A stretch of DNA of 64,000 nucleotides from Lunularia cruciata (Eukaryota; Streptophyta; Marchantiopsida; Lunulariales; Lunulariaceae), in the NCBI GenBank assembly GCA_948567375.1, contig OX419758.1:377001-441000 (forward strand), read 5' to 3'. Made by a program: the position numbers and the translations under genes. Positions 30,595 through 43,565 of the stretch are shown here, one piece after another (position 1 is the first letter of the stretch; every line of letters begins with the position of its first letter). Under the pieces are notes generated by a model. That model worked only from the letters and a program-made list of their open reading frames with translations, had not been told where the DNA came from and did not search any database.

Positions 30595-31779
30595 ATACTC
30601 AAGCATGTCGCTCAATATGAGGCATCCCACTCTCATTCTTTCAAAAACCAAAGAAATCAAGAGAAGAAAAGCAAGAAGCCTAGACAAAAAGCTTCTTGCA
30701 ATACATCTCCTTCTTTAGAGGAATCCTCCACATCTTCAAGTTCTTCTTTGGAATCCAAAGAAGATCTAAAGCTCAAAAGAATACAAAGGTAGGGAGGAAC
30801 AAAACCATTAACACCTCCAACAAAGAGTGTAAATAAGATTGATAATAAGCTAGAGACTCTTATAAAAGAGTCTGCAAATTCTAAGATTCAAGTGATTGGG
30901 GCAAAGGATTGAAGAAAGCCTCCTTCATTTGGCCGACCAAATGTATGGTGCACTATGTGTGGCAAATCAAGCCATGCCAACACGGAGTGTTTGACTTAAA
31001 ATGCTTTTCTAGTGCAACAAATTGATTGAGGTCTAGGCTGGGACCAAAGTGAGAAAGAAGAGGTAGTGTACCAAACCCAAGAGGTACAACCTCAGGTGAG
31101 CACATTGTATTAAGGTCCAAGGTATGCACCAAGGAAGTACAACAACAATTCTTTCTAATAAAGACCACAAATGGGCAGCCAAAATAGGCCTCAAAATGTT
31201 GCATAGAGTGTTTGTTATAATTGTGGCTCTATGAACCATTGGTCTTTAAATTGTCCTAAGCCAAGGCGTTAGGTTGGGTATGTTCCATTGTGTGGAAATT
31301 GTAAAAGATTGGGCCACATGGGTAATCAGTGTCTGCAAGCACCCAACCTAAAGCCATTGATAAAGTGTGTACATACTCCAACTAAATTTGTTGCAATTCA
31401 GTCAAAAGAAGATACTAACATAAATTGCATAACGCTTCAGGAAGAGAGACCTCAAGAAGGAAGTCTAGCTTTGGAAGGAGAATGGCCAAATCTCAAAATT
31501 TTGAAGGTTGAGACACTCTTGGGCAAGAAGAAGCATGACCTAAAAGTGCGTACTACTTCTTTGTCTTCCCAAAAGGCAAAGAGACTACACTTGAAAGCTA
31601 TTCTTTCTACAAAGGAGGAGAAGATCTTAGCCAAAGCTAAAGCCAAAAGCCTTGTAGAAAGAAATCCAAGAGGTGGTACAAAGAACTCAAGAGATGAGTT
31701 TGGAGGAAAGTATGAGGACAAAGCCTCCAATGTTTTTGGCAAACATCAAATCCAAAATAAAGGATCTGATCCAAGCTGA
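30595..31779 (+). pseudogene. Family-F gag with zinc knuckles
   Basis: The reading frame, broken by stops, has a Lys/Ser-rich segment (30600-30790) and then three CCHC knuckles: C-T-M-C-G-K-S-S-H-A-N-T-E-C (about 30954-30995), C-Y-N-C-G-S-M-N-H-W-S-L-N-C (about 31215-31256) and C-G-N-C-K-R-L-G-H-M-G-N-Q-C (about 31291-31332). A Lys-rich open frame of 163 codons (31288-31779) contains the last of these and runs on. No primer-binding site is clear at 30595. Confidence 0.75.
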
Positions 31780-31799
31780 GGTTGGTAAACTCAAAAACC

Positions 31800-32765
31800 T
31801 TGGGTCAAGACTACCAGTACTCTGGTCACTATCATGAAGCACCCTAAAGTCCAATTTGAACAAGAAGAGAATTCAAATCCAAAGACAAAGGCAAAGAAGG
31901 TGGAGTTAGGAGGAGTACCCCAATATGGTATCATATTGGGGTATCCACAAATGCTAATGTAACATTTATGCAATAGTGGGAGGAGAACAAGCTATACAAG
32001 AAACAGTTGAGTTCAACCCTCAAGAAAGTAAAGGCAATGATCAAGAAAGACTTACCTGCAATCTATTGTATTGAGCAAGAAGATTTGGAATCTCCCAAAT
32101 TAGATACGGAGATCATGGGCTGCATGATCACATCTATACCCATTAATTTGGGGTCTGGTGTGAATGTCATGACAAAAGATACCATACATCATTTGGGGTA
32201 TCATACATTTGAGCCTACATCCTAAATTTTTAAATTTGCGGATCAAACCAAGGGATTGCCTTTGGGTATGCTATAAGATACTACCACAATCATTGGAAGA
32301 GTGTCTTTAAAATTAAACTACATTGTGTTGAGGCCAATAACCAAAACTAGTTACCCACTATTGATTGGAAGACCATGGCTATACAATGCCCAAGTTGTTG
32401 TGGATTGGCTCTAGTAGAAGTTGTGGTTTAAGGACAATGCATTTGAAGACTAGAAGTTGGTGATTGTGAGTTGTACAAAGGTTCCCCACCTCAAGGAAAC
32501 AACTTTGTCAAAAGATAAAGATGAATATGAAGATTTATCATCATCTTTCACCTCTACTTTGTAGCATTCCAAGTAATTGACTTGGACTTCATATTTGGAG
32601 TCTTTGGAAGACAAAGATCCATACAACATCGCCTCAAGTGAACACAATTTAGAGGAAGGAGGTTTGACTGCCATTCAACTTGGGTTAAGCCAAGTCAGTC
32701 ACATTGAAGGAGTCATCAACTCCAATGACTGTCAAGAAGTTGTCTTGGCCAAAGGAAAATTTTGA
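31800..32765 (+). pseudogene. Family-F protease region
   Basis: At about 32130-32190 the frame reads I-P-I-N-L-G-S-G-V-N-V-M, which corresponds to the D-L-G-S-S/A-x-N-x-M protease site of Athila/Tat elements with the catalytic Asp replaced by Asn. Near 32355-32400 'L-L-I-G-R-P-W-L' is the downstream protease block. Stops are frequent. Confidence 0.7.
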
Positions 32766-32879
32766 AGATTTCAAAGACAATCACTTTGGAGGAGTTGGTA
32801 GGATATACTACCCTATTTATAGAGTACTAGGATGTATTTGCTTGGTCAATTGATTAAATGTTGGGCATTTCATGCCACT

Positions 32880-34160
32880 TTGGAGAACACCGGATTGATC
32901 TTGTTGAAGATGCAGTTCTAGTATGTTAGTGACAATATTGCTTGAACCCAAAGTACTCACTCTTGGTGAAAGATGAAATTGACAAGTACTTAGGGGCCAA
33001 AATAATCTTTCCCGTCTTGAGCAATGAGTGGGTTTCTCCCATTGTCATTGTTCCAATGAAGAAGATTGGGAAGATTTGAGTGTGCCAAGATTTTTGCAAG
33101 TTGAATGAAGTCACAAGGAAGGATCATCATCCCTTACCTTTTACCGACACAATTTTGGACAAGTAGTTGGTCATCCTTGTTATAGTTTTCTTGATGAATT
33201 TTTAGGCTACAATCAAGTATCCAGCTAAGAAGAAGACAAGGACAAAACCACCTTCATTACTTATTGAGGTGTTTTCTTACAATTAAATGCCCTTCGGGTT
33301 GTGTAATGCTCTTGGTACTTTCCAACGGATGATGAATGCAATCTTCAAAGATTTTCTATGCAAATTTGTGGAAGTCTTCATTGATGATTTTTGTGTATTT
33401 GGACAAAGAGAGGTACATTTGGATTACCTTTGCCTAACTTTTGAAAGGAGTCATTTTGCCAGCTTGTCATTACACCTAGAGAAATGCTTCTTCACAATGA
33501 AAGAAGGTATTCTTTTGGGGCAATCGGGTCTCATGCCAAGGTATTGAAGTTGATGTTGAGAAGGTGAAAGTCATCTCAGCTTTGGAATCCCTTCAAAAAA
33601 ATTGGGAGATAAGGGCCTTCTTGGGACATGTCGGATACTATAGACGACTTGTATCAAAATATGTGGTGCTTGGTGCACCTCTAACAAAGCTTTGAAGAAG
33701 TCCGAAGACTACTTGTGGAAAGAAGAACAAGAAAAAGCTTTCCATGAGTTGAAGAAGAAACTTGTTGAAGGACCAATTATGAGGGATCTAAATTGGCATG
33801 CCACTTTTCATGTGTATGTGGATACTTCGTCCATTGCAATCGGAGTTGTCTTATGTTAGAAGGACAAGAAAGACTACCCAATTTACTATGCCAGTTGACA
33901 ACTTTCAATTGCAGAAAAGAACTATTTGACAATTGAGAGACAAGCACTCAGAATGGTATATGCCTACAAGAAGTTTTGCCACTATTTATTAGGATACATG
34001 TTTTTCTTCTACATGGACCACTATGGATTGTAACATTTGGTCAAGAAGGCAAATTTGTCTGAGCAAATTGCAAGATGGATCTTGTTCAAGAATTCACATA
34101 CACTATAAAAGTAAGGAAGGGAGCTTTGCATTTGAATGTGGACTTCCTATCTAGGTTGGA
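32880..34160 (+). pseudogene. Family-F reverse transcriptase and RNase H
   Basis: RT blocks can be read at about 33020-33170 ('W-V-S-P-I-V-I-V-P-M-K-K', 'V-C-Q-D-F-C-K-L-N') and at 33287-33410 ('M-P-F-G-L-C-N-A', then V-E-V-F-I-D-D-F-C-V-F-G). The active-site wording V-F-x-D-D-F-x-V-F-G and 'E-K-C-F-F-x-x-x-E-G-I-x-L-G' is characteristic of the plant Athila lineage. RNase H follows to about 34160 with 'D-F-L-S-R-L'. Several frameshifts. Confidence 0.78.
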
Positions 34161-34263
34161 AACTCAAGACCAAGACTTAGAAGTCAATGACTGGTTTCCT
34201 TATGAAGAGTTGTATCATTTAATGGCAATGCAAAGTACAAGGTATGCGGCAGAATATCATTAA

Positions 34264-35452
34264 TTGCACACTTGCCATTGTCTTGAGGGATTAGACCCGG
34301 AGCAAAGGGCAGTCTTCCTCAAGAAGATGGGACCATCCTATCTGAAAGACAACATTTTATTTAAAATGTGTGACAAAAACATACTTCAGAGATGCTTGGA
34401 GGCATACAAAGTTGGAGGAGTAATCAAGTCCTTACACTCAATCAGGAGGATACAATGACCTAAAGAATTATTGTAAAGAAAACAATTAGGAAAGCCGATA
34501 GCTACTTCCTAGTGGCCTTTTAGACCAATTTTGCCATTGGCCCTATTTGAGAAATGGAGAATTGATTTTATATGGCTGATTCAACCAGTGACTCAATTCA
34601 CAAGGAAGAGATACATCTTGGTGTGCATTGATTATGCTACCAAGATGGTTGAAGTTGAGGCAACTTGAAGAGATGATGCAAAAATAATCACAAATTTTTT
34701 CTTCCAAAACATCATTTCACATTACAAATGTCATCTAGAATTGGTAAGTGATTGGAGGACACATTTTCTGAACTCCATGGTGAAATCATTAACCAAGTAT
34801 TTCCAGATTTAATGTCAAAAGAAAACTCCATACAATCAAATGGACTAATGGAGAAAGCAAATGGATTGTTGTGCAAAATTTTGACACGATGATACTCAAT
34901 TATGCCTTGATTGGGATACAAAGTTACTTGTTACTTTGTGGGCATATAGAATGACTGCAAAGATCACAACCAAGCAAAAAACTTACTTCTTGATATATGG
35001 CTTGCATCCTGTATCACCAATTGAATTTGAAGTACCAACCTATAGGATCTTGTGTGAGGAACAATTGTCAAAAGAAGAAAGCCAGGATCTTTAGATCCAT
35101 CAACTAATGCGGTTATAAGAGAAAAGAGACAATGCAATGCAAACCACAAAGGAAGAACAAGAACAGCAGAAAGTCAAGCACAATAATTGAATCAAGCTTG
35201 TTGCTATTTAGAAAGGTGATTTGGTGTTGTTATATGACAATTGCCAAATATTTTCTCCAAGCAAGCTGCACTAAGGTGGATGGGGCCATACCATGCAATG
35301 TATGTTTATGGAAATGGCTCTATTAACTTGCAGTCCTAAAGGGAAATCCTTTTGCCACTTGAGTGAATGGGTGGGGATTTATAAAATATTGGACCACAAA
35401 CTCGGCATTGTATAAAGAACCCAAAGTCAATGTTTGCAGGGAGGCTCACATT
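34264..35452 (+). pseudogene. Family-F integrase
   Basis: Visible blocks are W-R-I-D-F-I-W-L (first Asp, about 34558) and 'Y-I-L-V-C-I-D-Y-A-T-K-M-V-E-V' (about 34612), followed by L-V-S-D-W-R-T-H-F (second Asp, about 34740). Further on is a decayed 'Y-G-L-H-P-V-x-P-I-E-F-E-V-P-T' block (34995-35040), which is Athila/Tat-like. The frame is broken throughout. Confidence 0.7.
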
Positions 35453-35466
35453 TGAGGGAGGGGGTA
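35453..35466 (+). other. Family-F polypurine tract
   Basis: TTGAGGGAGGGGGTA lies immediately before TGTGGTACCCAC and fixes the first base of the F LTR at 35467. Confidence 0.8.
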
Positions 35467-37101
35467 TGTGGTACCCACATTTTGTTTTGTTATATTTTGA
35501 AGAAGAAGTGTACAGCCAAAGTCATATTGAACTCAAATGGCAATGAAAGAAGGAGAATCATGACTTTGGATTGAACTCAAAGTAAAGTGACTTTGTGTCA
35601 AGAAAGAAGAACTCGGATTGGACTTGTCACAAAGAAACCCAAAGAAAACCCAAAGGAATTTTTGCCTTTCACTAGCAAACACAACAAATGGTGTGGAGTT
35701 TGAGAGATCAAGCAGGTCCACATTATTTGGTATCTTTCATAGTGCATTTCTACTTTGGGTTCAATCTAATGAAGGAGGTGGAGCGGAAGAAGATGGTGTC
35801 TCACTTTCATCCAGATTTACAAAAAGAAGTGGATGAGGAGCATTAGTACATCTAACACATCCAAAGTAGAGACAAGCATTATGCCAAAACAGAGAAGAAG
35901 AAGAAGAAGAAGAAGAAGAAGAAGGATGTAAATTTGAATAAGTTATTGATTAGTTTAAGGGAGAGAGTAGATAGAAAGATGTTAGAGGTAGGAAGAAATG
36001 TTTGTCTTAGATTAGATTTAGTGAGGAAGGAATTAGATGAGATTTGGAGTAAGCCAAAGAAGAACATCAGATCCAACGTAAGAGAGGTAGGAATGCAAGT
36101 TACTTTGGATGAATTACCTAAGACATTAGAAGAGAGTGGGTCAAATGATAAAGATGCAGATAGATTACCCACAATCTTAATTGCAGATAGTAGTGAAGAA
36201 GTGATAGAATTAGCAAAAGATGTATTAGTATTAGATAGACTTGAAGAAGGGGAAATACTTGAAGAAGGAACATCAGGTTTGGAAGCCAAAGTTGAGGTTA
36301 ACATAGGATTGGAGTAGTAATAGTTTTGAAATTTGCAAAGGTAGATGTGAAGAAGTGCATTGTCATTTTAGATCTATAGGTTGGTAGAGTTATTATAGAA
36401 TAGTATAGTAATTACTTAATTATCAAAGTGCTCAAACAATTTAAAGGAAGCATTTGCAAAGTGTTTTTGTCTAGTATTTATGTTTTCAAAGTTGATAAAG
36501 TGAAGTTTTATAACTCAGTGCTTGCCATTTCAGCTTAATTTTGAGTATCAATCTTGTGTATGTTTGTGATTGTTTGGAGAATTTCAAAGTGCAAGTCAAT
36601 GAGCTGGTTGGATATTGGATTCCACGGCACTGATCTTCAGTCTATGTGTTTGATCCTTAATGAAGTGTAATCAAATCAATGCCTTGACAAATCTGAGAGG
36701 AATTGTAGTGTTGGTAGTATTCTACATTGGTGAGCATAGTGCAAGGTTGATGCAAAGTAATTTTGACCAAGGAAGTTGTGCCTTCAATGGAGGGGTGGAA
36801 CGCAATTGTGAGTCAAGCTTGTTTTGTAGTGAAGTAGCCTTCTTCAAGAAAATCTTAATTATCACAGTCAAGATTTTTTTGTAAGTTGTGATTATGGAGT
36901 GTTAATTGTGATAAGATATTGGATTAGTGCTTGTTACTCTCTTTTGGATGTTGTTTCTACCTGAGAGACTAAAGAAGAACTCAGGAAGAACTACAGTGTT
37001 ATTGTTTTACTTTGTATTTGACCATTTTTTACTTGTATATCTATGGGAAAAAACTTTATTTACCTAATTACCACAAAAGTAATACTTGTTGGGATGTCAT
37101 A
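35467..37101 (+). repeat. Family-F 3' LTR
   Basis: This 1.6-kb LTR follows the polypurine tract. It contains shortened pieces of the F ORF: the globular segment at about 35700-35865, a GAA-rich microsatellite at 35890-35925 and an open C-terminal frame at 35934-36317. It ends in the shared 3' region (GGGATGTCATA). It shows that part of the ORF lies within the LTR in this family. Confidence 0.8.
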
Positions 37102-38257
37102 AGATTAGTTAGCTAGAGCACCTATCTAGGAGTCAAACCCTATTGCGTACAATCTAGCAGGGTGGGCATATTTTCCCAAACAATGACCAATAACTACACT
37201 AAACTAGCTAGCCTCACACCAACCAGTTGTCTTGCTAGCTCTTTTGGCCTTTATAGCCTCTCATAGCCCACAATCCTATGCCTCAAAGCCTCTAAATGCC
37301 AAAATGATGTCTTTTTTTCTTACCACTTTGAAACTCCTCCAAATGTGGCCAAGTTCTTCCAACTCAAACCAAAATCTGACATAAACTCCAACCACAATCT
37401 GGAATAAATTTGACATAAATCCCTAAAGTTGGCTGACTACCAAATCCTCCACTAACTCTCCACTTGAGCCAAATTAAATGATCTCCAAATCACAAATTCA
37501 CAAGGATGGGTTCCCAACTCCACCTTCAATTTCACCTTTTGAGCTCAACTTGCACCAAATTGGTCTTGCTTTCACCTCTTGAGCTCAAATGGACACCACC
37601 ACTCAATATTGACTATCTTCTCAGCAAAAATTGGCCAATTCTTCCGTACACCATCTGCCTCACTGCCAAATCTGCATCAATTTAAAGACCTTTTGCACAA
37701 GATCACTCTTAGGGAAAATTTGGACCATGATCAAGCTACCAATGATCAGAAAGTGCTTGAAGATACCACCATTACCTTTAGTCCTTGCACTTGATTTCCC
37801 CTTGACCTCACTTCACTGATGTAATTAGTTTGTTCACACAACTCAAATCAAACTCAATTAGATCAATACCTAATCTATCACTCAATAATCTACCAACAAT
37901 TAGGCACTGATTACAATCAAGCCACATCCACTCTAGCTAAGAGAATCTAAGTGATATTCCCTAGCCTTTATCCACCATAGCCAAGAACTCAAAGGCTCAA
38001 CATCAAAGAAGTGAGCTCTTTGGAGCTGCACTTCAAAAGTATACTCCCTAGTCTCCAACCCTAATGGTCCTATTGATGGCACATTTGATAGTGCAAATGG
38101 TGCAAGTGACAATGTGTCCTACCATGTAATCAGTACCCCAATCAAAAAATCTGATTTTCAACAAGTAGTCTATGAGTAACTACCAAAATACTCATAACTA
38201 CCAACATTACTACTCCAAAGTCCGAGCAATCTAGGTGCAATGATACAAATGGTGTGA
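37102..38257 (-). mobile_element. Relic of a D-family 5' end (A1 plus leader)
   Basis: Read on the minus strand, it starts at 38257 with TGTCACACCATTTG, runs through a decayed A segment to 'aattacatcagtgaagtgag' (about 37805). It continues into the leader with the 'caaatttggtg' and tRNA-like 'ctagagcacctatctagg' pieces. No B segment lies outside 38257, in agreement with D1 and D2. Heavily diverged, so older than D1/D2. Confidence 0.75.
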
Positions 38258-38584
38258 CAAAGGTAGCACCAAAAATAGAGCATGTACCACTCTTCAAATT
38301 TGAAGAGAGCAAAGCTCCAATACCTAAAGTTTCAAAGATAAGTTTTAAAGTTTCAAAGATAAGTTTTAAAGTTTCAATACTTGGATCAAAGTTTGTGATA
38401 TATTTAGTTGGGGCAATCTTGGAGCTAATAGAGTATAGACTCCTACCAAGATGTCACCAACTATTCAAGAACTCCTACATGATAAGGCCAAGTAGGCCAA
38501 GGAAAAAGAAGAAATGGAGAAGATATTGCATTAATACAAGGAGAAAACCAAGAAAGAAAATGCTCTAGTGTATGAGAACTTTTT
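38258..38584 (+). pseudogene. Unidentified coiled-coil ORF, left part
   Basis: An open frame from 38254 reads a Lys/Ile/Phe-rich segment, including a 25-bp tandem duplication at about 38330-38375 ('aaagtttcaaagataagttt'). In another frame it ends 'E-N-A-L-V-Y-E-N', cut by the solo LTR at 38585. The text resumes at 40253 with 'F-K-E-E-M-H-S-T-F'. Unrecognised, probably a retroelement accessory ORF. Confidence 0.4.
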
Positions 38585-40251
38585 TTGTACTCACATTTTT
38601 CATTTTGGACAAGTTTTAAAGAAGAAGTGCAATATTAAAACCAAATTGAACCCAAATGGAAAAGAAATGAGGAGAAGCATATGTTTTGATCTGACTCAAG
38701 GAGGTAGACTTTGTGTCAAAATGAAGAAGGATTTGTATTGGATTGGAAGGGTAGTAAGGATACTTCACCAAGGAATGAAAGTTGGAGGTAGGATTATTGC
38801 AGGGGCCTATATCTCAATGACTACATGTCCAAATCATGCGTGCTATGTCTTGTTGGAAGCATCTTCTTTAGGGCTTTTAGTTGCTACCAAAATTGCAAAT
38901 TTTGGAGGTTTGTAGCATAAGTTACAAGCATTTGAAGTTTTTGTAGTAGATGTATAGAGTAGTTGAATGACTCCAGGTTAGTTCTTTGGGTCTATACGAC
39001 TTTGGACTTATCTGACTTTGGTTTACACAATTTTTAGTCAAGAGACTTTGCCTCAAGACAAAGTTGATCCAATCCAAGGTAGTCAGACATTGGAGTGCGG
39101 GGCAAGTGACTTTGGGTGTCTTGCCAAAGTCATTTGAGGAACTTAGAGTAGTGAAAGAAGAGATAATTAAAATACCCATGACTTTAATTTTAGTTCAAAA
39201 TTAAGATAGGATAGAAATTGAAAAAAATAGCAGTAATGAATGAACCTGAAGTGCAAGATTAGACAATAGATGTCTTTGGGTCAATTATTGGAGACATTAA
39301 AATAGAGTGGGTAGAGATAAAAATATACATAGATTACTCATGTCTTTAACTGCAATTCATGGTGAAGAGGTAGGAGAATTAGTAGAATATTTAGTGATAA
39401 TAGATAGACCCAAAGATAGAGAAGTGTGTGAAGTTACTTTGAGTTTGGATTGACATCGGATTGGAGTAGTAATAGTTTTGAGATATGAAGAGGTGCATTG
39501 TTATTTTGGATCTACACGATGGTAAAGTTGTTGCAGAATGGTATAGTTATTAGTAATTGTCAATGTTTTGCCTATTTAAAGGAGGCATTTGAAAAGTTGT
39601 GTTGTTCAGTATTTGTAATTTTGAAGATAGATAAAGTGAAGTGATGTTTCTTAGTACTTATCGCTTGAGCTTAATTTTGAGTATCAATCTTGTGGTTGTG
39701 TTTGTAAGTGTATGGAGAATTTTGAAGTGCAAGTCAATGTGCTTGTTGGACATTGGATTCTATAGCCTTGGTCTTCATTTTGTGTGTTTGATCTTGAGTG
39801 AAGTGCAATCAAAGCAATGCATTGACAAATCTGAGAGAAATTGTAGTGTTGGTAGTATTTTGCAGTTGTGAGTGTAAGGCAAGATTGATGCAAAGCAATT
39901 TTGATTGAGGAAGTTGTGCCTTCAATGGAGGGGTGGAACATAATTCTGAGGTAAAGTCATTTTGCAATGAAGTAGTTATCTTTGGAAGAAGCTGAATCAT
40001 CACAATCAAGATTTGTTTGGACAAAACTGAATGAGTTGTGGTTAAGGAGTGTTAACTTGTGACAAGATTGCAATTTGGTACTTGTTACTCTCTTCTGAGT
40101 GTGGTTTCTACCCAAAGATTAAAGAAGAACTCAAGAAGAACCATCTTTGTTATTTTTTGACTTTGTATTTGACCAATTCTGAATCACATCTCTATGGGAA
40201 CAAACTTTGCTTACGTAATTACCACAAAAGTGATACTTGCTGGGTTGTCAC
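38585..40251 (+). mobile_element. Solo family-F LTR
   Basis: It starts near TTTTGTACTCACATTTTTC (a decayed TGTGGTACCCAC) and ends CTGGGTTGTCACA. Both flanks contain AACTT-like bases ('gagaactt' before, 'aacttcaagg' after), compatible with a 5-bp target duplication. Removing it rejoins an open coiled-coil frame. Confidence 0.75.
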
Positions 40252-40830
40252 AACTTCAAGGAAGAGATGCATTCTACTTTTCTTCTTGTAGAGTATAAGG
40301 AGCAAGAGGAAGAAATTGAGAGGTTGTAAGGTGAACTAAGAGCTCTTTAGCAATTGAAGGAAAGAGACAAGAAAGTGTAGAGCATCCAAGGAGAGATGGA
40401 AAAAGTTTAGATTCACTTGGTGATGGTAAATCTATAGCTTAGGGAGTATTGTAGCAAAGTGGTTATCCAACTTGAAGGGATGGCTATACAGCTAAGAAGG
40501 AGAAGGAGAAGGGTGAAGTAGCACAATCTTGATTAGTAAAAGAGATCACTACATAGGTCCAACTTGCAAGTGGTCACTCAAAGGAGGAAAGAGCAAAGAT
40601 ACTTGAGCAACTAGAGGATGTTCCAGGTCAATTTGTGGAGATATTAGAGGAAGTAGCTCAAGGAGAGATAGAAAAAACAAAGATACATGAGCTCAAGTGC
40701 ATATTGAAATTTTAGAGGAGAAGGCTTACAATGATAGAAAAGCTCAAAAGATTAGTGATTTAACTAAAGGAGCATATCAATTGGAGGTCTAACAAATCTA
40801 TTGACTCTCTCCTACTAGAAATTGTAGAAT
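40252..40830 (+). pseudogene. Unidentified coiled-coil ORF, right part
   Basis: This continues the frame cut at 38584 with a strongly Glu/Lys/Gln-rich helix ('Y-K-E-Q-E-E-E-I-E-R-L') broken by several TAG codons (for example near 40328, 40348 and 40378). Resemblance to the F coiled-coil protein is in composition only. No function can be assigned. Confidence 0.4.
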
Positions 40831-43204
40831 ACAATTTCATAGAGCAATCTAGGATAATTCCCAAAGCTTGATCTACATTCTAAGACTACCCAGAAGGTAG
40901 CAATGAGACCCAATCAAGAGTATGAGAAGTACCTTGCGCCTAGAGTTATGGTTTGAAGAATTGCAATAAGGAGTGACCCGTATCAAGGACCAAGGGTTGA
41001 TGATCGCAATAAAAATAAAGCAAGTTGCCTTCTTGGTAGGAAAGAACTCTTGTGATAGCCCAAAAATTCTAGAATCCATCCAGATTATGGTACAAGCCAT
41101 AGCAAAAAAGGGCTAGCTAAAGTGAGGATCAAATGAGATAAGTTGCAATTAGAACTTAGTAAGATCCAAGATTTATTATGACACATTGACATTAAGCACA
41201 CCTTGGTAAGAGAGTTCTTGGAGTTAGATCCCAAGTTACTAGTGAAAGCACAAAGGTAAGATAAGAGACAAAAGAAAAGAGTCAACACAACCAACCAAGA
41301 GCAAGGGCATTCCAAAGCAATCAAAGAAGGGAAAATTGCAAACATTCAAACATGTGGAGTGAATTGCTAACTTTTTGAGTCACCTACCACTAGCAATGGT
41401 GAGCCAAGAGAAGAAATGAGGAATTGAGGATAGTCTAAGGGCAAAGGAAGAGAAGCTTTGGGTTGTCTCTCCAAATGAAGAGTCCTTGCAAATGGGGGAT
41501 GAGGCAATTCAAGAGGTATTAAAAGGGTGAGCAATCTCCAAGAAATCCCCATGGAAGGAACTTGATCTTGAATTGCAAATAGTTTATGAAAATTATGGAA
41601 GAGTTATATAGTAAAGACTCAATCAAAGAGAAAGCCAAAAGTGGAATTGGTAGAAGTAGTGGAGAAAGCATGCACTCTGGAGGAAGATCAAGCCAAGTTT
41701 AAGGAAGTTGAGGCCTACCAATTCCATGAATGGGACCCTTATTACTCCAAAGAAAGAGACAATAAGTGTAGAGTACCATGATGACCAAGAGGTTTTCCTT
41801 TAACATGAATACAAGTCCTTCAACATGAGAAATAACTACATAAGACAAGAGGTCATAAATGGATGAAGCTATCATAACCATAGATTGAGGAAGAATGAAA
41901 GGGTTTGTTATGGGAAAGAAGGCGAGGATATTCCTTCTTTTGAGTGTAATTAGTGCCATAAGTAGTAGGAACTATATGGTTATGAGTAGGAACTACATGG
42001 TGAGTTGATAATTAGGAAGTGGCATAAGATGCCCATCCACTCCACAACCTAGATTTGGGGGAGGGAATTACATCATTAGATGACTACACCAACATGTGTG
42101 ATATGGAAACAATTGTTAAAGGTACCAATTTTGGGTAGTTAGTGCTAATAGTGGAGGAGAAGGGATCTTGTCAAATCCTAAGATCAGTTTTGGGACCCAC
42201 CTTGACCCTCCTTTCCTCCTCCTTCCCTCCATTCATTCAAATTTTGAGTTAGCTTGGTGATTGGCTAGTTCATCCAAGTGGCAATGGTAAGCATACTTGG
42301 TTGCCATGTCAGCACCTCATTGGAAAGGAAATCAAAATCTAGGAGTAGAATGTATATAATTAGGGTGTTGGAACTCTCACATTTTGGTTAGGTCAAGCTA
42401 TGGACTAGTGCATAATCAAAGTTTTGGCTTAGGCAATCTCTTACCCACCTATTTGAATGTAGGCATGTTGTGGTATGCCATCAAAGAGTAGTGATACTTT
42501 GAGCTTGGTGGCTGAGCAATTTGGTCATAATTTGGGTCATGACCAAAATTTAAATTACATTCAAGTGTTGATTCATATCCCACTAGGAACCTTATTTGAT
42601 TAAGTAATCAGATTGTTCAGTTTTTGGTCAAGTTAGCTCTTTGGTTATCTGATTGCATGGTGATGGGAATGCAAAGCTATTTTGGAATTTGAGCTTGCTT
42701 GGCTAGAACCGCTTAGAGGTTCAAGTTGACCAAAAGTGAGTTCTTCCATCATGGCACTATTGACCAAAAGTAGAAAATTTCAACAGAGGATCCATAGTCT
42801 AAGAGAGTTAAAATTCTTAGTGAGGGTTTGAGGAGATGCACTATTAGAGCAAAAAAATTTTGGTTCAAAACCCAAACTGCAGCTTGGTGGTAAGTCTTCT
42901 TGTGACTTGCAACCCATCTTCCTCACCTAGCAACATCTCAAATGGGGATACCAACCCGACACAACATTGTATTGGGTAGTTGAGCATTTCAACAATCCAG
43001 CCACCTTGGTTGTGATGTCATGACATTTGAAGCATTGAAACTAGTTTGCTTAGACCTTGGAATGTTAGTCTTGACAATCAAAGATATACCCATAGTTGCT
43101 CGCAGGATACTTAGTGGTGGAAAAATTTTATATTAAAGATATTGATCAAAACATTGAGGCTATTTAAATTAAACCATTTTCACTATCAAATGGGTCATTA
43201 GCAA
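40831..43204. other. Degenerate DNA with no clear gene
   Basis: About 2.4 kb of AT-rich sequence. Short charged stretches can be read on the plus strand (for example 'H-T-L-V-R-E-F-L-E-L-D-P-K-L-L' at about 41200 and 'F-K-E-V-E-A-Y-Q-F-H-E-W' at about 41700). They suggest an old gag-like or accessory ORF of a retroelement, but nothing is long enough to identify. From 42,050 to 43,200 I see no gene or repeat I can name. Confidence 0.4.
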
Positions 43205-43565
43205 CTTTGTTAGGATTGGAGTTCTGGTAGAGCCAAAGTGATATACTTTCAAACTGCAACTCCAAAGAGTTTATGTATTTGATGTTAAGCCTTTGAGCTC
43301 TGGGCTATGGTGGAAAAAGGCAGGCAAGCATCACTTGGAGTCTCTTAGGTAGAGTCAATATTGCATGACAATATAATCAATGCTTATTGATGGTATTTTT
43401 TAGAGTTGACAATTGTATTTTTGATCCAAGTTGAGTGTAAACAGAATTGATTACATCAAAATGAGAATCAAAGGAAAATTGGATCCAAAAACTAAGGATA
43501 TTGGTGGTAACTCCAAGCTTGGCATATACTTTTGAGCATGGTCTTGGATTTCTAAAAGAGTGAAT
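43205..43565 (+). repeat. Relic of D-family A segment and leader start
   Basis: The stretch 'gatgttaagcctttgagctctgggctatggtgg' matches the A segment. The text then passes through 'attgattacatca' directly into leader-like sequence ('ttggtggtaactccaagcttgg', compare 21048-21075), again without B. It is cut at 43565 by an F LTR start. Confidence 0.65.

Noticed and set aside
35890-35925. GAA microsatellite as a functional poly-Lys/Glu coding segment
   Set aside because: It is a simple repeat expansion at a deletion joint inside the F LTR.
37102-38257. A separate solo LTR family on the minus strand
   Set aside because: It matches D2 A1 plus leader in order and shares the tRNA-like and A-segment text, so it is a D-family relic.
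38330-38375. Short direct repeats considered as a CRISPR-like array
   Set aside because: It is a simple tandem duplication without spacers in a plant nuclear context.
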